This document shows, in pieces, positions 1 through 6,777 of a DNA stretch of 23,818 nt (positions within the stretch are counted from its first letter, which is position 1; each line of letters starts with the position of its first letter). The notes under the pieces were generated by a model. That model did not search any database, was not told the origin of the DNA, and saw only the letters and a program-made list of their open reading frames with translations. The stretch lies in contig PWGH01000298.1 in assembly GCA_003555285.1 (NCBI GenBank), positions 1 to 23,818 of the forward strand, in the 5' to 3' direction. Both the position numbers and the translations under genes were made by a program. This DNA is from Thioalkalivibrio sp. (GTDB lineage Bacteria > Pseudomonadota > Gammaproteobacteria > Ectothiorhodospirales > Ectothiorhodospiraceae).

Positions 1-2
1 AC

Positions 3-203
3 GCAGACCCGTGGACCTTTCCCCGCGTGGACGGTTTTGTCCGACGTCGATTACGGGCGTTGCTGCGCAAGCAGCAGAAGCGCCCGGGAGCGGGTCGGTG
101 TGCGTCCGATCACCTCCGCTGGCCGAACGCGTTCTTCGCTGCGGCTGGGCTTTTCACCATGACCGAAGCCCGGACGCTGGCGAGCCAACCCCGATGCGGA
201 TAA
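3..203 (+). CDS. ltrA: Group II intron reverse transcriptase/maturase, C-terminal fragment
   Basis: Reading in frame from base 3 gives 66 residues ending in a TAA at 201-203. It contains the segments RRRLRALLRKQQKRPG and DHLRWPNAFFAAAGLFTM, which I recognise as the usual C-terminal end of bacterial group II intron reverse transcriptases: a basic stretch followed by WPNAFF and GLF. The gene has no start here because it is cut by the window edge. The full protein would carry reverse transcriptase and maturase domains that help the intron RNA fold, splice and retrohome. The longer overlapping reading frame on the same strand, which runs through typA, is a shadow. Confidence 0.82.
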   Translation, partial: ADPWTFPRVDGFVRRRLRALLRKQQKRPGAGRCASDHLRWPNAFFAAAGLFTMTEARTLASQPRCG

Positions 204-215
204 CCACCGACTGGA

Positions 216-286
216 GAGCCGTGTGCGGGAGAACCGCACGCACGGTTCGGAGGGCGGGGAGGGCGTCAGCCCTTCCCGACCCCTAT
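216..286 (+). ncRNA. Group II intron domains V and VI
   Basis: Domain V spans 216-248. Stem GAGCCGT pairs with ACGGTTC, there is a two-base GC bulge on the 3' side, and stem GTGCGG pairs with CCGCAC around a GAGAA loop. The AGC catalytic triad sits at 217-219. Domain VI follows, with GGGGAGGGC (257-265) pairing to GCCCTTCCC (269-277) around GTCA. The unpaired A279, seven bases before the 3' end, is the likely branch point. The 33-nt length of domain V and its spacing to domain VI match the family. Confidence 0.85.
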
Positions 287-301
287 CGCTCACCCGCACC
301 T

Positions 302-363
302 CGTAGGAGCGCCCTCTGGTCGCGATTGCCCGCGCTGGATCGCGGCTGGCAGCCGCTCCTACG
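302..363. repeat. REP-like palindromic element (GTAGGAGCG type)
   Basis: A 62-bp element is bounded by perfect 10-bp inverted repeats, CGTAGGAGCG at 302-311 and CGCTCCTACG at 354-363. The inner arms GTCGCGA and ATCGCGG are partly complementary. Elements with GTAGGAGCGgc..CGCGA arms are common dispersed intergenic repeats in gammaproteobacteria. It lies between the group II intron end and the typA promoter. Confidence 0.65.
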
Positions 364-432
364 TCACGCTGCGTGGACTTGCCGTGCCGCAAGCCGCAAA
401 GGGGCCGATCAGCAGCGCACACTGCAAAAGGG

Positions 433-438
433 TATAAT
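433..438 (+). promoter_or_regulatory. -10 box of the typA promoter
   Basis: A perfect TATAAT lies 32 bases before the typA start codon. No good -35 hexamer is visible 16-18 bases upstream, so this is a one-box promoter call. No strong Shine-Dalgarno sequence is seen between it and ATG 471. Confidence 0.5.
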
Positions 439-470
439 CCGCGACCCTTTCTCCGCCGAGCCCGTCCCGA

Positions 471-2288
471 ATGACCGCGAAACTGCGCAACATCGCCATC
501 ATCGCCCACGTCGATCATGGCAAAACCACCCTTGTCGACCAGCTCCTGCGCCAGTCCGGCACGCTGGACGCCCGCACCGAGCAGGGCGAGCGCCTGATGG
601 ATTCCAACGCCATCGAGAAGGAACGCGGCATCACGATCCTGGCCAAGAACACGGCCATCCGCTGGCGCGACTACCGCATCAACATCGTGGACACGCCGGG
701 ACACGCCGACTTCGGCGGCGAGGTGGAACGCGTGCTGTCGATGGTGGACTCGGTGCTGCTGCTGGTCGACGCGGTCGACGGCCCGATGCCGCAGACCCGT
801 TTCGTCACCTCCAAGGCCTTCGCGATGGGCTTCAAGCCGATCGTCGTGATCAACAAGATCGATCGCCCCGGCGCACGCCCGGACTGGGTCGTCGATCAGG
901 TCTTCGACCTTTTCGATCGCCTGGGTGCGACCGACGAACAGCTCGACTTCCCGATCGTCTACGCCTCGGCGCTGCAGGGCTATGCCGGCCTCGATACCGA
1001 CGTGCGCGACGGCGACATGAGCTGCCTTTTCCAGACGGTGATCGATCGCGTGCCGCCGCCGGCGATCGACGTCGACGGCCCGTTTCAGATGCAGGTGTCC
1101 TCGCTCGATTACAACAGCTTCCAGGGCCTGATCGGCATCGGACGCATCACCCGCGGCCGGATCAAGGGCAACTCGCCGGTCAAGGTGATCGACCGCGAGG
1201 GCCGGGTGCGCAACGGGCGCGTGCTGCAATTGATGGGCTTCCACGGCCTGCACCGCGTCGAGGTGCCCGAGGCCTCCGCCGGCGAGATCGTCACCTTCAC
1301 CGGCATGGACGAGCTCTACATCTCCGACACGCTGTGCGACCCGGCGCATGTCGAGGCCTTGAAGCCGCTGACCGTCGACGAGCCCACGGTCAGCATGACC
1401 TTCCAGGTGAACACCTCGCCGTTCGCCGGTCGCGAGGGCAAGTACGTGACCTCGCGCGTGCTGCGCGAGCGCCTGCTCGAGGAACTCAAGCACAACGTCG
1501 CGCTGCGGGTCGAAGAGACCGCGGACGCCGACAAGTTCAAGGTCTCCGGGCGCGGCGAACTGCACCTGGGCATCTTGATCGAGAACATGCGCCGCGAGGG
1601 CTACGAACTCGGCGTCTCGCGCCCCGAGGTGGTGCTGCGCGAACTCGAAGGCGAGGCCTGCGAACCCTTCGAACGCGTTGCGGTGGACATCGAGGAGATC
1701 CACCAGGGCGTGGTGATGGAGGCCATCGGCCTGCGCCGCGGCGAACTCCAGGACATGGTGCCGGACGGCAAGGGCCGGGTGCGGCTCGACTACATCATGC
1801 CGTCGCGCGGATTGATCGGCTTTCAGACCGAGTTCCTGACGTCGACCTCCGGCACCGGCATCATTCACCATGTGTTCGAGCACTACGCTCCGTTCAAGAC
1901 CGGGGCGATCGGCGCACGCAACAACGGCGTGCTGATCGCGAACGGCGCCGGCAAGGCCGCCGGCTACGCGCTGTTCAACCTGCAGGAACGGGGCAAGCTG
2001 TTCATCGGCCACGGCGAAGAGGTGTACGAGGGCATGGTGATCGGCATCCACGCCCGCGAGAACGACCTGGTGGTGAACCCGCTGAAGGGCAAGCAGCTGA
2101 CCAACGTCCGGGCCTCCGGGACCGACGAGAACATCATGCTGACGCCGCCGATCCGGATGACGCTCGAACAGGCGATCGAGTTCATCGACGACGACGAGCT
2201 GGTCGAGATCACCCCGAAGAACATCCGGGTCCGCAAGAAGCACCTGATCGAGCACGAGCGCAAGAAGGCCGCCCGCTCGAATCCCTGA
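471..2288 (+). CDS. typA: Ribosome-associated GTPase TypA/BipA
   Basis: This 605-residue protein is a translational GTPase that binds the 70S ribosome and assists 50S assembly and stress or cold adaptation. Direct evidence includes the P-loop [10 protein letters not shown] (residues 12-21), switch I ERGITI, switch [12 protein letters not shown], and the base-recognition motif [11 protein letters not shown] typical of BipA. The EF-G-like domains III and V and the BipA-specific C-terminus, with [13 protein letters not shown] and a lysine/arginine-rich end, are all present. The length equals the family norm and the ATG at 471 gives the standard N-terminus. It appears to be a single-gene unit: a TATAAT box lies upstream and a repeat hairpin follows the stop. 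Confidence 0.97.
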   Translation: MTAKLRNIAIIAHVDHGKTTLVDQLLRQSGTLDARTEQGERLMDSNAIEKERGITILAKNTAIRWRDYRINIVDTPGHADFGGEVERVLSMVDSVLLLVDAVDGPMPQTRFVTSKAFAMGFKPIVVINKIDRPGARPDWVVDQVFDLFDRLGATDEQLDFPIVYASALQGYAGLDTDVRDGDMSCLFQTVIDRVPPPAIDVDGPFQMQVSSLDYNSFQGLIGIGRITRGRIKGNSPVKVIDREGRVRNGRVLQLMGFHGLHRVEVPEASAGEIVTFTGMDELYISDTLCDPAHVEALKPLTVDEPTVSMTFQVNTSPFAGREGKYVTSRVLRERLLEELKHNVALRVEETADADKFKVSGRGELHLGILIENMRREGYELGVSRPEVVLRELEGEACEPFERVAVDIEEIHQGVVMEAIGLRRGELQDMVPDGKGRVRLDYIMPSRGLIGFQTEFLTSTSGTGIIHHVFEHYAPFKTGAIGARNNGVLIANGAGKAAGYALFNLQERGKLFIGHGEEVYEGMVIGIHARENDLVVNPLKGKQLTNVRASGTDENIMLTPPIRMTLEQAIEFIDDDELVEITPKNIRVRKKHLIEHERKKAARSNP

Positions 2289-2302
2289 GTCCGGTTGCAG
2301 CA

Positions 2303-2325
2303 TAGGGGGCTCAAGCGCAGCCCCC
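2303..2325. repeat. AAGCGCAGC-family palindromic repeat after typA
   Basis: GGGGGCT (2305-2311) and AGCCCCC (2319-2325) form a perfect 7-bp stem around CAAGCGC, 17 bases after the typA stop. There is no T-tract, so it is not a classical terminator. The core CAAGCGCAGC is shared with elements at 7958, 15706 and 21771. It may still cap typA transcripts. Confidence 0.5.
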
Positions 2326-2369
2326 GGCGCGGTGCGCCCGTCATGGTCGCGGGCGGGTAGATACGCCCT

Positions 2370-2397
2370 TTGATTCGGTGCTTCTGCGCGCTATGCT
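2370..2397 (+). promoter_or_regulatory. Candidate sigma-70 promoter of the minor pilin operon
   Basis: TTGATT (2370-2375) and TATGCT (2392-2397) are separated by 16 bases, with four of six consensus matches each. The predicted start near 2404 leaves a leader of about 34 bases to the fimT ATG. Confidence 0.4.
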
Positions 2398-2437
2398 GCG
2401 CTTCGCAGGTTGCAAGCCTCACGGATGGAGGCCCGTC

Positions 2438-2956
2438 ATGCGCAAGGAAGCGGGGGTTACCCTGTTGGAACTCTTGGCCACGCTGGCCGTGCTCGCCGTC
2501 CTGGTGGGTATCGGCGTGCCGGCCTATGGCAAACTGGTGGCGGACCAGCGCCTGAGTACGGCCACCAACCGTCTGGTCTTCGCTGTTCATCTCACCCGTT
2601 CCGAAGCGATTCGGCGCAATGCGCGCGTGACCCTGTGCAACAGCGCCGACGGCGCCTTTTGCGCCGAAGCCGGGGGCTGGGAGCAAGGTTGGATTATCTT
2701 CGTCGACCGCGACGGAACCGGCCAGCGCGCCCCGGACGACCCCCTGCTCGCGGTCGAGGAGGCCCCGGCCGGGGTCGTGATCACCGGCAATGCGGCGGTG
2801 CAGCGCTACGTGTCCTACATCGGCCTGGGTTCCACCCGTCGCGCCAGCGGCGCCCTGCAGATGGGCACCATCACCCTGTGTGCGGGCAGCGAGGGTCGGC
2901 AACTGGTGATCAGCCGCACCGGACGCCCGCGGCTGCAGATCGGCGGTTGCGCATGA
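2438..2956 (+). CDS. fimT: Type IV pilus minor pseudopilin, FimT/GspH family
   Basis: A 172-residue prepilin. The N-terminus MRKEAG is followed by VTLLELLATLAVLAVL: a short basic leader with Gly at -1 and Glu at +5 of the mature chain, which is the signature cut by prepilin peptidase PilD. The hydrophobic helix occupies residues 7-30. The periplasmic part carries paired cysteines (CNSADGAFC) and the GspH-like pattern of N-terminal residues followed by LTRSEAIRRNARVTLC. ATG 2438 is chosen because GGAGG lies 7 bases upstream (2427-2431) and the leader has a normal length; an in-frame start at 2378 would add 20 residues. This is the first gene of the pilin operon and its stop overlaps the next start (ATGA). 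Such proteins prime or regulate pilus assembly. Confidence 0.88.
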   Translation: MRKEAGVTLLELLATLAVLAVLVGIGVPAYGKLVADQRLSTATNRLVFAVHLTRSEAIRRNARVTLCNSADGAFCAEAGGWEQGWIIFVDRDGTGQRAPDDPLLAVEEAPAGVVITGNAAVQRYVSYIGLGSTRRASGALQMGTITLCAGSEGRQLVISRTGRPRLQIGGCA

Positions 2957-3411
2957 GCGGCGCCAGCGTGGCGGCAGGCTCGATCCGAACTCCGACGGCC
3001 AGGCACCGCCCGTTGCCGTCCTGCCAGCGGGCCTTCACGCTGATCGAGTTGCTCATCGTGATCCTGATCCTGACGATCCTCGCTGCCATCGCCTGGCCGA
3101 GCTTTCAGCAGACGATCCAGACGTCGCGCCGGGCCGATGCCCGCGTGGCCTTGCTCGATGCGGCCCGCGGCCTGGAGCGCTGCCAGACGCGCCACGACCA
3201 GTACACCCACGCGACCTGCGGGGTGCCGCAGACGTCGCCGGAGGGGTATTACCGCATCACCGAGGCGCAGCCGCGCACCGCTACCACTTATCGCCTGCGG
3301 GCCACGCCGATTGGCGCCCAGATCCACGACGCCGAATCCTGTGCCTGGCTGGAACTCGATCACCGTGGGCAGCGCACCGCCGCCGGCACAGCGGGCCCCT
3401 CATGTTGGTGA
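2953..3411 (+). CDS. Type IV minor pilin, PilE-like
   Basis: A 152-residue prepilin with the segment FTLIELLIVILILTILAAIA, the classic N-methylated pilin helix with Glu at +5. The residue before the cleavage site is Ala (QRA/FTLIE), not the usual Gly. The leader is about 27 residues, which is long. The C-terminal part has paired cysteines (ERCQTRHDQYTHATCG) and a final CAW...PSCW pair, as in PilE-type minor pilins with a disulphide-bounded D-region. It overlaps fimT by four bases (ATGA) and pilV follows, so translation is coupled. In Pseudomonas pilE is normally last in this cluster, after pilY1; here it is second. Major pilin PilA is unlikely given the context. Confidence 0.8.
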   Translation: MSGASVAAGSIRTPTARHRPLPSCQRAFTLIELLIVILILTILAAIAWPSFQQTIQTSRRADARVALLDAARGLERCQTRHDQYTHATCGVPQTSPEGYYRITEAQPRTATTYRLRATPIGAQIHDAESCAWLELDHRGQRTAAGTAGPSCW

Positions 3412-3419
3412 GCGGACCG

Positions 3420-3926
3420 ATGAGTGGCATCGGAGCGGGCCCGACGTTGGTGACCGGCAGGCCGGCGACCAGCATCGGGAGGCCGCGCGCCTTTGCCCGA
3501 GGACCTTCGATCCGACGGCCAACCCGCGCCGGCTTCACATTGATGGAGGTGCTGGTGACGCTGCTGGTGCTGTCCTTCGGGGTCCTGGCCGGTGCGGTCT
3601 TGCAGCTGCAGGCGCTGCAGGCGACCCATTCCGCCTACCAGCACAGCCTGGCCAGCGTACTGGCCACCGATGCTGGCGAGCGGCTCTGGGTTGGACTCGC
3701 GCAAGGCCAGATCGATACCGACTGGCTGGCGGACTGGCGCGAGCGGCGCCGCTGCGAGACCGTGGATCCGCACGTCTGCCTGCCGGCACTCGAGATCACG
3801 ATCGAGCCGTTCGGGACCGGGCAGCGCATTACGCTGTCCTGGGCGGAGGCCCGTTTCGCCGATGAGCACGACGGGCGCGCCGAGCGCGACTATCGGCTCG
3901 AAGTGCTGCCTGAGCGGGTTCCGTGA
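3420..3926 (+). CDS. pilV: Type IV pilus modification/minor pilin PilV
   Basis: The protein contains RAG/FTLMEVLVTLLVLSFGVLAG, a prepilin site with Gly -1 and Glu +5 and the MEVLV..LVLSFGVLA pattern of PilV. The mature chain is about 130 residues with a cysteine pair in its periplasmic part. ATG 3420 follows GAGCGG; ATG 3402 is an alternative that would overlap pilE by 10 bases. Both give an oddly long leader (38 or 44 residues), so a later GTG/TTG start is possible. PilV is part of the pilus-tip or assembly-priming minor pilin complex. The stop overlaps the GTG start of pilW. Confidence 0.82.
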   Translation: MSGIGAGPTLVTGRPATSIGRPRAFARGPSIRRPTRAGFTLMEVLVTLLVLSFGVLAGAVLQLQALQATHSAYQHSLASVLATDAGERLWVGLAQGQIDTDWLADWRERRRCETVDPHVCLPALEITIEPFGTGQRITLSWAEARFADEHDGRAERDYRLEVLPERVP

Positions 3927-4543
3927 CGGGCGCCCGCGCTGGGCGGTGGTGGTCGAAGCGCCGCGTGCGTGCCTTCTCGTTGGTGGAATTGCTCGTGGCC
4001 ATGACCCTGGGCCTACTGCTCACGGCCGCTGCGGCCAGCCTGTTTCTGAGCGTACGGCACCTGTATCAGGAGCAGGAGCGGGTGGCCGCAATGAAGGAGA
4101 ACCTGCGTTTCGTCACCGACTTCATGACGCGGGACATCCGCGGCGCGGGCCTGGGCGAGGACGGTTCGGTGGATCTGGTGGCGGGCCTGCAGCCGGCGAA
4201 CCCGAACGCGTGGCTGCAGGAGCGTTTTGTGGTGCGCAAGGCGGGCATGAATTGCCTGGGCGAAACCGGGCCGTGGGTGGTGAGTGTGTACCGAGTGGAC
4301 CAAGGCCAGTTGTATTGCGGCAACGAGGCCGACCCACCGCAGAATCAGCCCCTGCTCGGCCAGGTCCGCATGATGACGGCGGTGGCCCTGAACGCTGCGG
4401 GCGAGCCGGACTGGGAGCGGCCGGTGGCGCTGCGCATCGAACTGCTGCTGGAAAGCCAATCGGGCAACGAAGTCCGGGTGCATGCCATCGAATTCGTGGT
4501 GGGCCTGCGCAATGCCATCCTCGACCATTATTACGCACTCTGA
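3923..4543 (+). CDS. pilW: Type IV pilus assembly minor pilin PilW
   Basis: A 206-residue prepilin starting at a GTG that overlaps the pilV stop (GTGA). The leader ends KRRVRA, followed by FSLVELLVAMTLGLLLTAAA; Glu is at +5 but -1 is Ala, as in the pilE-like gene. The segment ENLRFVTDFMTRDIRGAG matches the PilW/PulJ consensus (..a...l..DiR.AG). The protein is shorter than typical PilW (about 270 or more residues) but looks complete, with a normal stop. It works with FimT, PilV, PilX and PilE in a priming complex at the inner membrane and pilus tip. Confidence 0.85.
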   Translation: MTGARAGRWWSKRRVRAFSLVELLVAMTLGLLLTAAAASLFLSVRHLYQEQERVAAMKENLRFVTDFMTRDIRGAGLGEDGSVDLVAGLQPANPNAWLQERFVVRKAGMNCLGETGPWVVSVYRVDQGQLYCGNEADPPQNQPLLGQVRMMTAVALNAAGEPDWERPVALRIELLLESQSGNEVRVHAIEFVVGLRNAILDHYYAL

Positions 4544-4552
4544 GGAGCCGTC

Positions 4553-5734
4553 ATGGTGCGAACAACCGCAAGACGGCACCACGGCGTGGTGCTGGTGATC
4601 ACCCTGATCCTGCTGCTGGTGGCGAGCCTGGTGGCGATGACCGGAATGCGTCACGCCATCGTCGACGAGCGCATCGCCGGCAATCAGCGGCAGGTTACCG
4701 AAACCTTCCTGGCCGCCGAAATCGGATTGCTGCGCGCGGCCGACTGGTGGCAGGGATCGACCGCCGGGGTGCGCCACGAAACGCTGTATTGGGACGATCC
4801 CGAGGGGGCGCTCGCTGCGTTGCAGGCCCTGGATCGCAACCCCCGCCCGGGGCTTTTCTGGTCGATCGAGAGCCTGCAGTTCGACGACGAGCTTGTGGTG
4901 ATCCAGAGTCGGGGGGGCACCACCGTCCCGGGTGCGGTGCGCGCCCTTCGCGTCCAGTATCACCGTGCACCCGCGCTGGCGCTGGATGGGCTCGCCCCGA
5001 TCAGTCTCGGCGGGCCGGTCACCGAATTCACGCTACTGGAGACCGCCACCTTGCGGGTGCACGGCGACGGGGCGCCGGCGTCCGGGCCAGCCATCCGGAC
5101 CGCCAGCGAGGGCACTGCCGAGTATTTGCAGACGACGCTGACGCTCGAACAATTGGATCGACTCGCGGGCGGTATCGCCGCGGTGGATCCTGGCGTGACG
5201 TGGCCCGACGCGGCGACAGTGCAGGCCCTGGTCGAGGCCCTGGCGCAGGCGCCCGGTGCCGAGGACGGGCCTGTGCCAGGGCACCTGGGCAGCCTGGAGG
5301 CCCCGAGGATCAACGTCGTCCGCGGTGCGGGTGGCGAGCGCGCCGATTTGCATCTGAGCGGGCCGATCCAGGGTGCCGGCATCCTGGTGGTGACCGGGGA
5401 TCTGCGCTTCGATCAGGCGCCTGATTTTCAGGGCCTGATTCTGGTGCTGGGCGAGACGGTGGCGATCGGATCGGGCATCGGGCGCATCGAAGGCGCGCTG
5501 CTGCTGGCCGGGATCGAGAATCCCGGCGCCGAGACCTGGACTGCGGCCACCGCAGGACATCGGGGGCAGATTGCCGGGGCGATCGACATCGAACGCAGCC
5601 GGCAGGCCGCGGAAACCGTCGCGACCCTGCTGCCGCCCGCCGCCGGTGGTCTTTGGCAGGACCTTGTGGGCACCGACCCCGGTTTGCCACCCGGCCGGCT
5701 GTCGGCCTGGTACGAATCCCCGCCGGTCTGGTAG
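4553..5734 (+). CDS. pilX: PilX-like pilus assembly protein with long C-terminal extension
   Basis: A 393-residue protein with a good ribosome site (GAGGAG at 4542-4547). Residues 10-45 match the PilX N-terminal domain: HHGVVLVITLILLLVASLVA, then MRHAIVDERIAGNQR, equivalent to the ALV..LILLL...G.SAMR....E.MAGN consensus. Classical PilX proteins are about 170-200 residues; this one is twice that. The extra C-terminal region (roughly residues 250-340) is rich in GILVVTGDLRF, FQGLILVLGETV and GRIEGALLLAG, a stacked-strand pattern suggesting a beta-solenoid-like domain. It ends the pilin operon; no PilY1 follows. PilX binds the pilus tip with PilY1 in other species, so the extension might substitute for part of that role (inference). 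Confidence 0.8.
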   Translation: MVRTTARRHHGVVLVITLILLLVASLVAMTGMRHAIVDERIAGNQRQVTETFLAAEIGLLRAADWWQGSTAGVRHETLYWDDPEGALAALQALDRNPRPGLFWSIESLQFDDELVVIQSRGGTTVPGAVRALRVQYHRAPALALDGLAPISLGGPVTEFTLLETATLRVHGDGAPASGPAIRTASEGTAEYLQTTLTLEQLDRLAGGIAAVDPGVTWPDAATVQALVEALAQAPGAEDGPVPGHLGSLEAPRINVVRGAGGERADLHLSGPIQGAGILVVTGDLRFDQAPDFQGLILVLGETVAIGSGIGRIEGALLLAGIENPGAETWTAATAGHRGQIAGAIDIERSRQAAETVATLLPPAAGGLWQDLVGTDPGLPPGRLSAWYESPPVW

Positions 5735-5970
5735 CCCAATCCCGAACTCGACCCCGTGCATCCTGCCGTCGTCTTCCGGCCGCCCCGGTCGCGGCAGCCG
5801 AGGCGGCAAGACCTTGCCGGCCCGCGTTGCCACCCCGTCCGGTTAACCGGCCCGGCCAATCCCAATTGCGACCGGCCGCAGGCCGGCGTCCCCGCTGCTG
5901 CGCCGGTGGGGTCGGGCTTGGCACAGCCCGTGCTTGGTATTGGCCAAGACGGTGATCGCGGGTGCAGTCA
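5735..5970 (+). other. Regulatory intergenic region before the motA-like gene
   Basis: This 236-base gap separates pilX from the motA-like gene. It holds a perfect 12-bp palindrome CCGGTTAACCGG (5839-5850), an inverted repeat CCGGCC-GCA-GGCCGG (5872-5886) and the sigma-54 promoter candidate at 5918-5935. No RNA gene or convincing reading frame is seen. The palindrome centre is about 75 bases upstream of the -24 element, a plausible position for an enhancer-binding protein site. Confidence 0.5.
5918..5935 (+). promoter_or_regulatory. Sigma-54 (RpoN) promoter candidate
   Basis: The -24 element TTGGCAC and the -12 element TGCTT are arranged as GG (5920-5921), ten bases, GC (5932-5933), the exact sigma-54 geometry. 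All seven -24 positions match consensus. Transcription would start near 5945, 26 bases before the motA-like ATG. Confidence 0.65.
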
Positions 5971-6777
5971 ATGCGCAGCAAATTCTTTTTCATTCTGATC
6001 GGCCTCAGTGGGATCTTGCTGTTGGCCCTGCTATGGCGGACGGTGGGCCTGGTCTGGCTCAACCTGCCCGGACTCGTTCTGGTGGTCGGCGGCACCTTGT
6101 TGGCCTCGGTAATCGGTCATTCCGCGCAGCCGGTTCGTGATTTGCTGCGCCGCCTGCCCACGCTCTTCCACGCGCCGGCGACGATTCCGGGCGACGATTA
6201 CAAGCGTTTCCTGCAGGTGGCCGACCTGTGTCGCCGGGGCAATGTGCGCAGCGCCGAGAAAGCCGCCATGGCCATTCAGCAGCCGTTCCTGCGCGCGGGC
6301 ACGCGACTGGCCCTGGATCGTCACAATGGCGAGGAACTCGGTCGCATGCTGCAGTGGCGCATCCGTCGGCAGAAGGAGTCCGATAACGGCGACATCCGCA
6401 TCCTGCGAACCATGGCGACCTTTGCCCCGGCCTTCGGCATGCTCGGAACCCTGCTGGGCCTGGTCTGGCTGTTGGGCGATCTCGGGCAAGCCGGATTGGA
6501 CTACATCGGCGTGGCGATGGGCTTTGCGCTGATGAGCACGCTCTATGGACTGTTGGCCGCCAACCTGCTGTTCCGACCGCTGGCGCTGAAGCTCGAGGAC
6601 CGCTCCCGCCAGCAGTTGCTGCAGATGAACTTCCTGATGGATGCCATCCTGATGCTCTATGAGCGTCAACACCCGGTGCTGATCGGCGAGTTTCTGAATT
6701 CGATGCCACCGGAGGCCTCGGGGCATTCGAACGATGCCGGGCTGCGGCCCTTGTCCCTGCAGCGGTTGCGGGCGTGA
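5971..6777 (+). CDS. MotA/TolQ/ExbB-family stator A subunit (MotA-like)
   Basis: A 268-residue inner-membrane protein with four predicted helices at about 5-22, 27-49, 146-168 and 176-198. Helix 2 carries NLPGLVLVVGGTLLASVIG, the P...LVVGGT motif of MotA/PomA. Helix 3 carries ATFAPAFGMLGTLLGLV, with the conserved PAFGM.GT, and helix 4 GVAMGFALMSTLYGLLAAN. The cytoplasmic loop holds the charged segment that in MotA contacts FliG. In MotA/MotB stators this subunit forms the ion channel and rotates against a partner. ATG 5971 is preferred; an in-frame GTG at 5962 is possible. The stop overlaps the start of the motB-like gene. No other flagellar genes are visible, so the rotor partner is unknown. 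Confidence 0.85.
   Translation: MRSKFFFILIGLSGILLLALLWRTVGLVWLNLPGLVLVVGGTLLASVIGHSAQPVRDLLRRLPTLFHAPATIPGDDYKRFLQVADLCRRGNVRSAEKAAMAIQQPFLRAGTRLALDRHNGEELGRMLQWRIRRQKESDNGDIRILRTMATFAPAFGMLGTLLGLVWLLGDLGQAGLDYIGVAMGFALMSTLYGLLAANLLFRPLALKLEDRSRQQLLQMNFLMDAILMLYERQHPVLIGEFLNSMPPEASGHSNDAGLRPLSLQRLRA

Larger units (their letters stand above)
1..286 (+). mobile_element. Group II intron, 3' portion (5' part outside window)
   Basis: The first 286 bases read as the tail of a bacterial group II intron. They hold the C-terminal codons of an intron-encoded reverse transcriptase/maturase, stopping at 203, and only 12 bases later a domain V hairpin followed by a domain VI hairpin. The 3' splice site is best placed after the AT at 285-286, seven bases past a candidate branch-point A at 279. 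The intron is in the same orientation as typA and ends about 185 bases upstream of it. The 5' part lies outside the window, so completeness and mobility cannot be judged. Confidence 0.85.

Noticed and set aside
11..2305. Very long open frames on both strands across typA (11-2305 plus, 51-2303 minus)
   Set aside because: They are shadows caused by high GC content. Their proteins are Arg/Pro- or His/Val-rich with no domain, while the typA frame has complete GTPase motifs.
5872..5886. A rho-independent terminator after pilX (CCGGCC-GCA-GGCCGG)
   Set aside because: The stem is strong but no T-tract follows on either strand; a protein-binding site is at least as likely.
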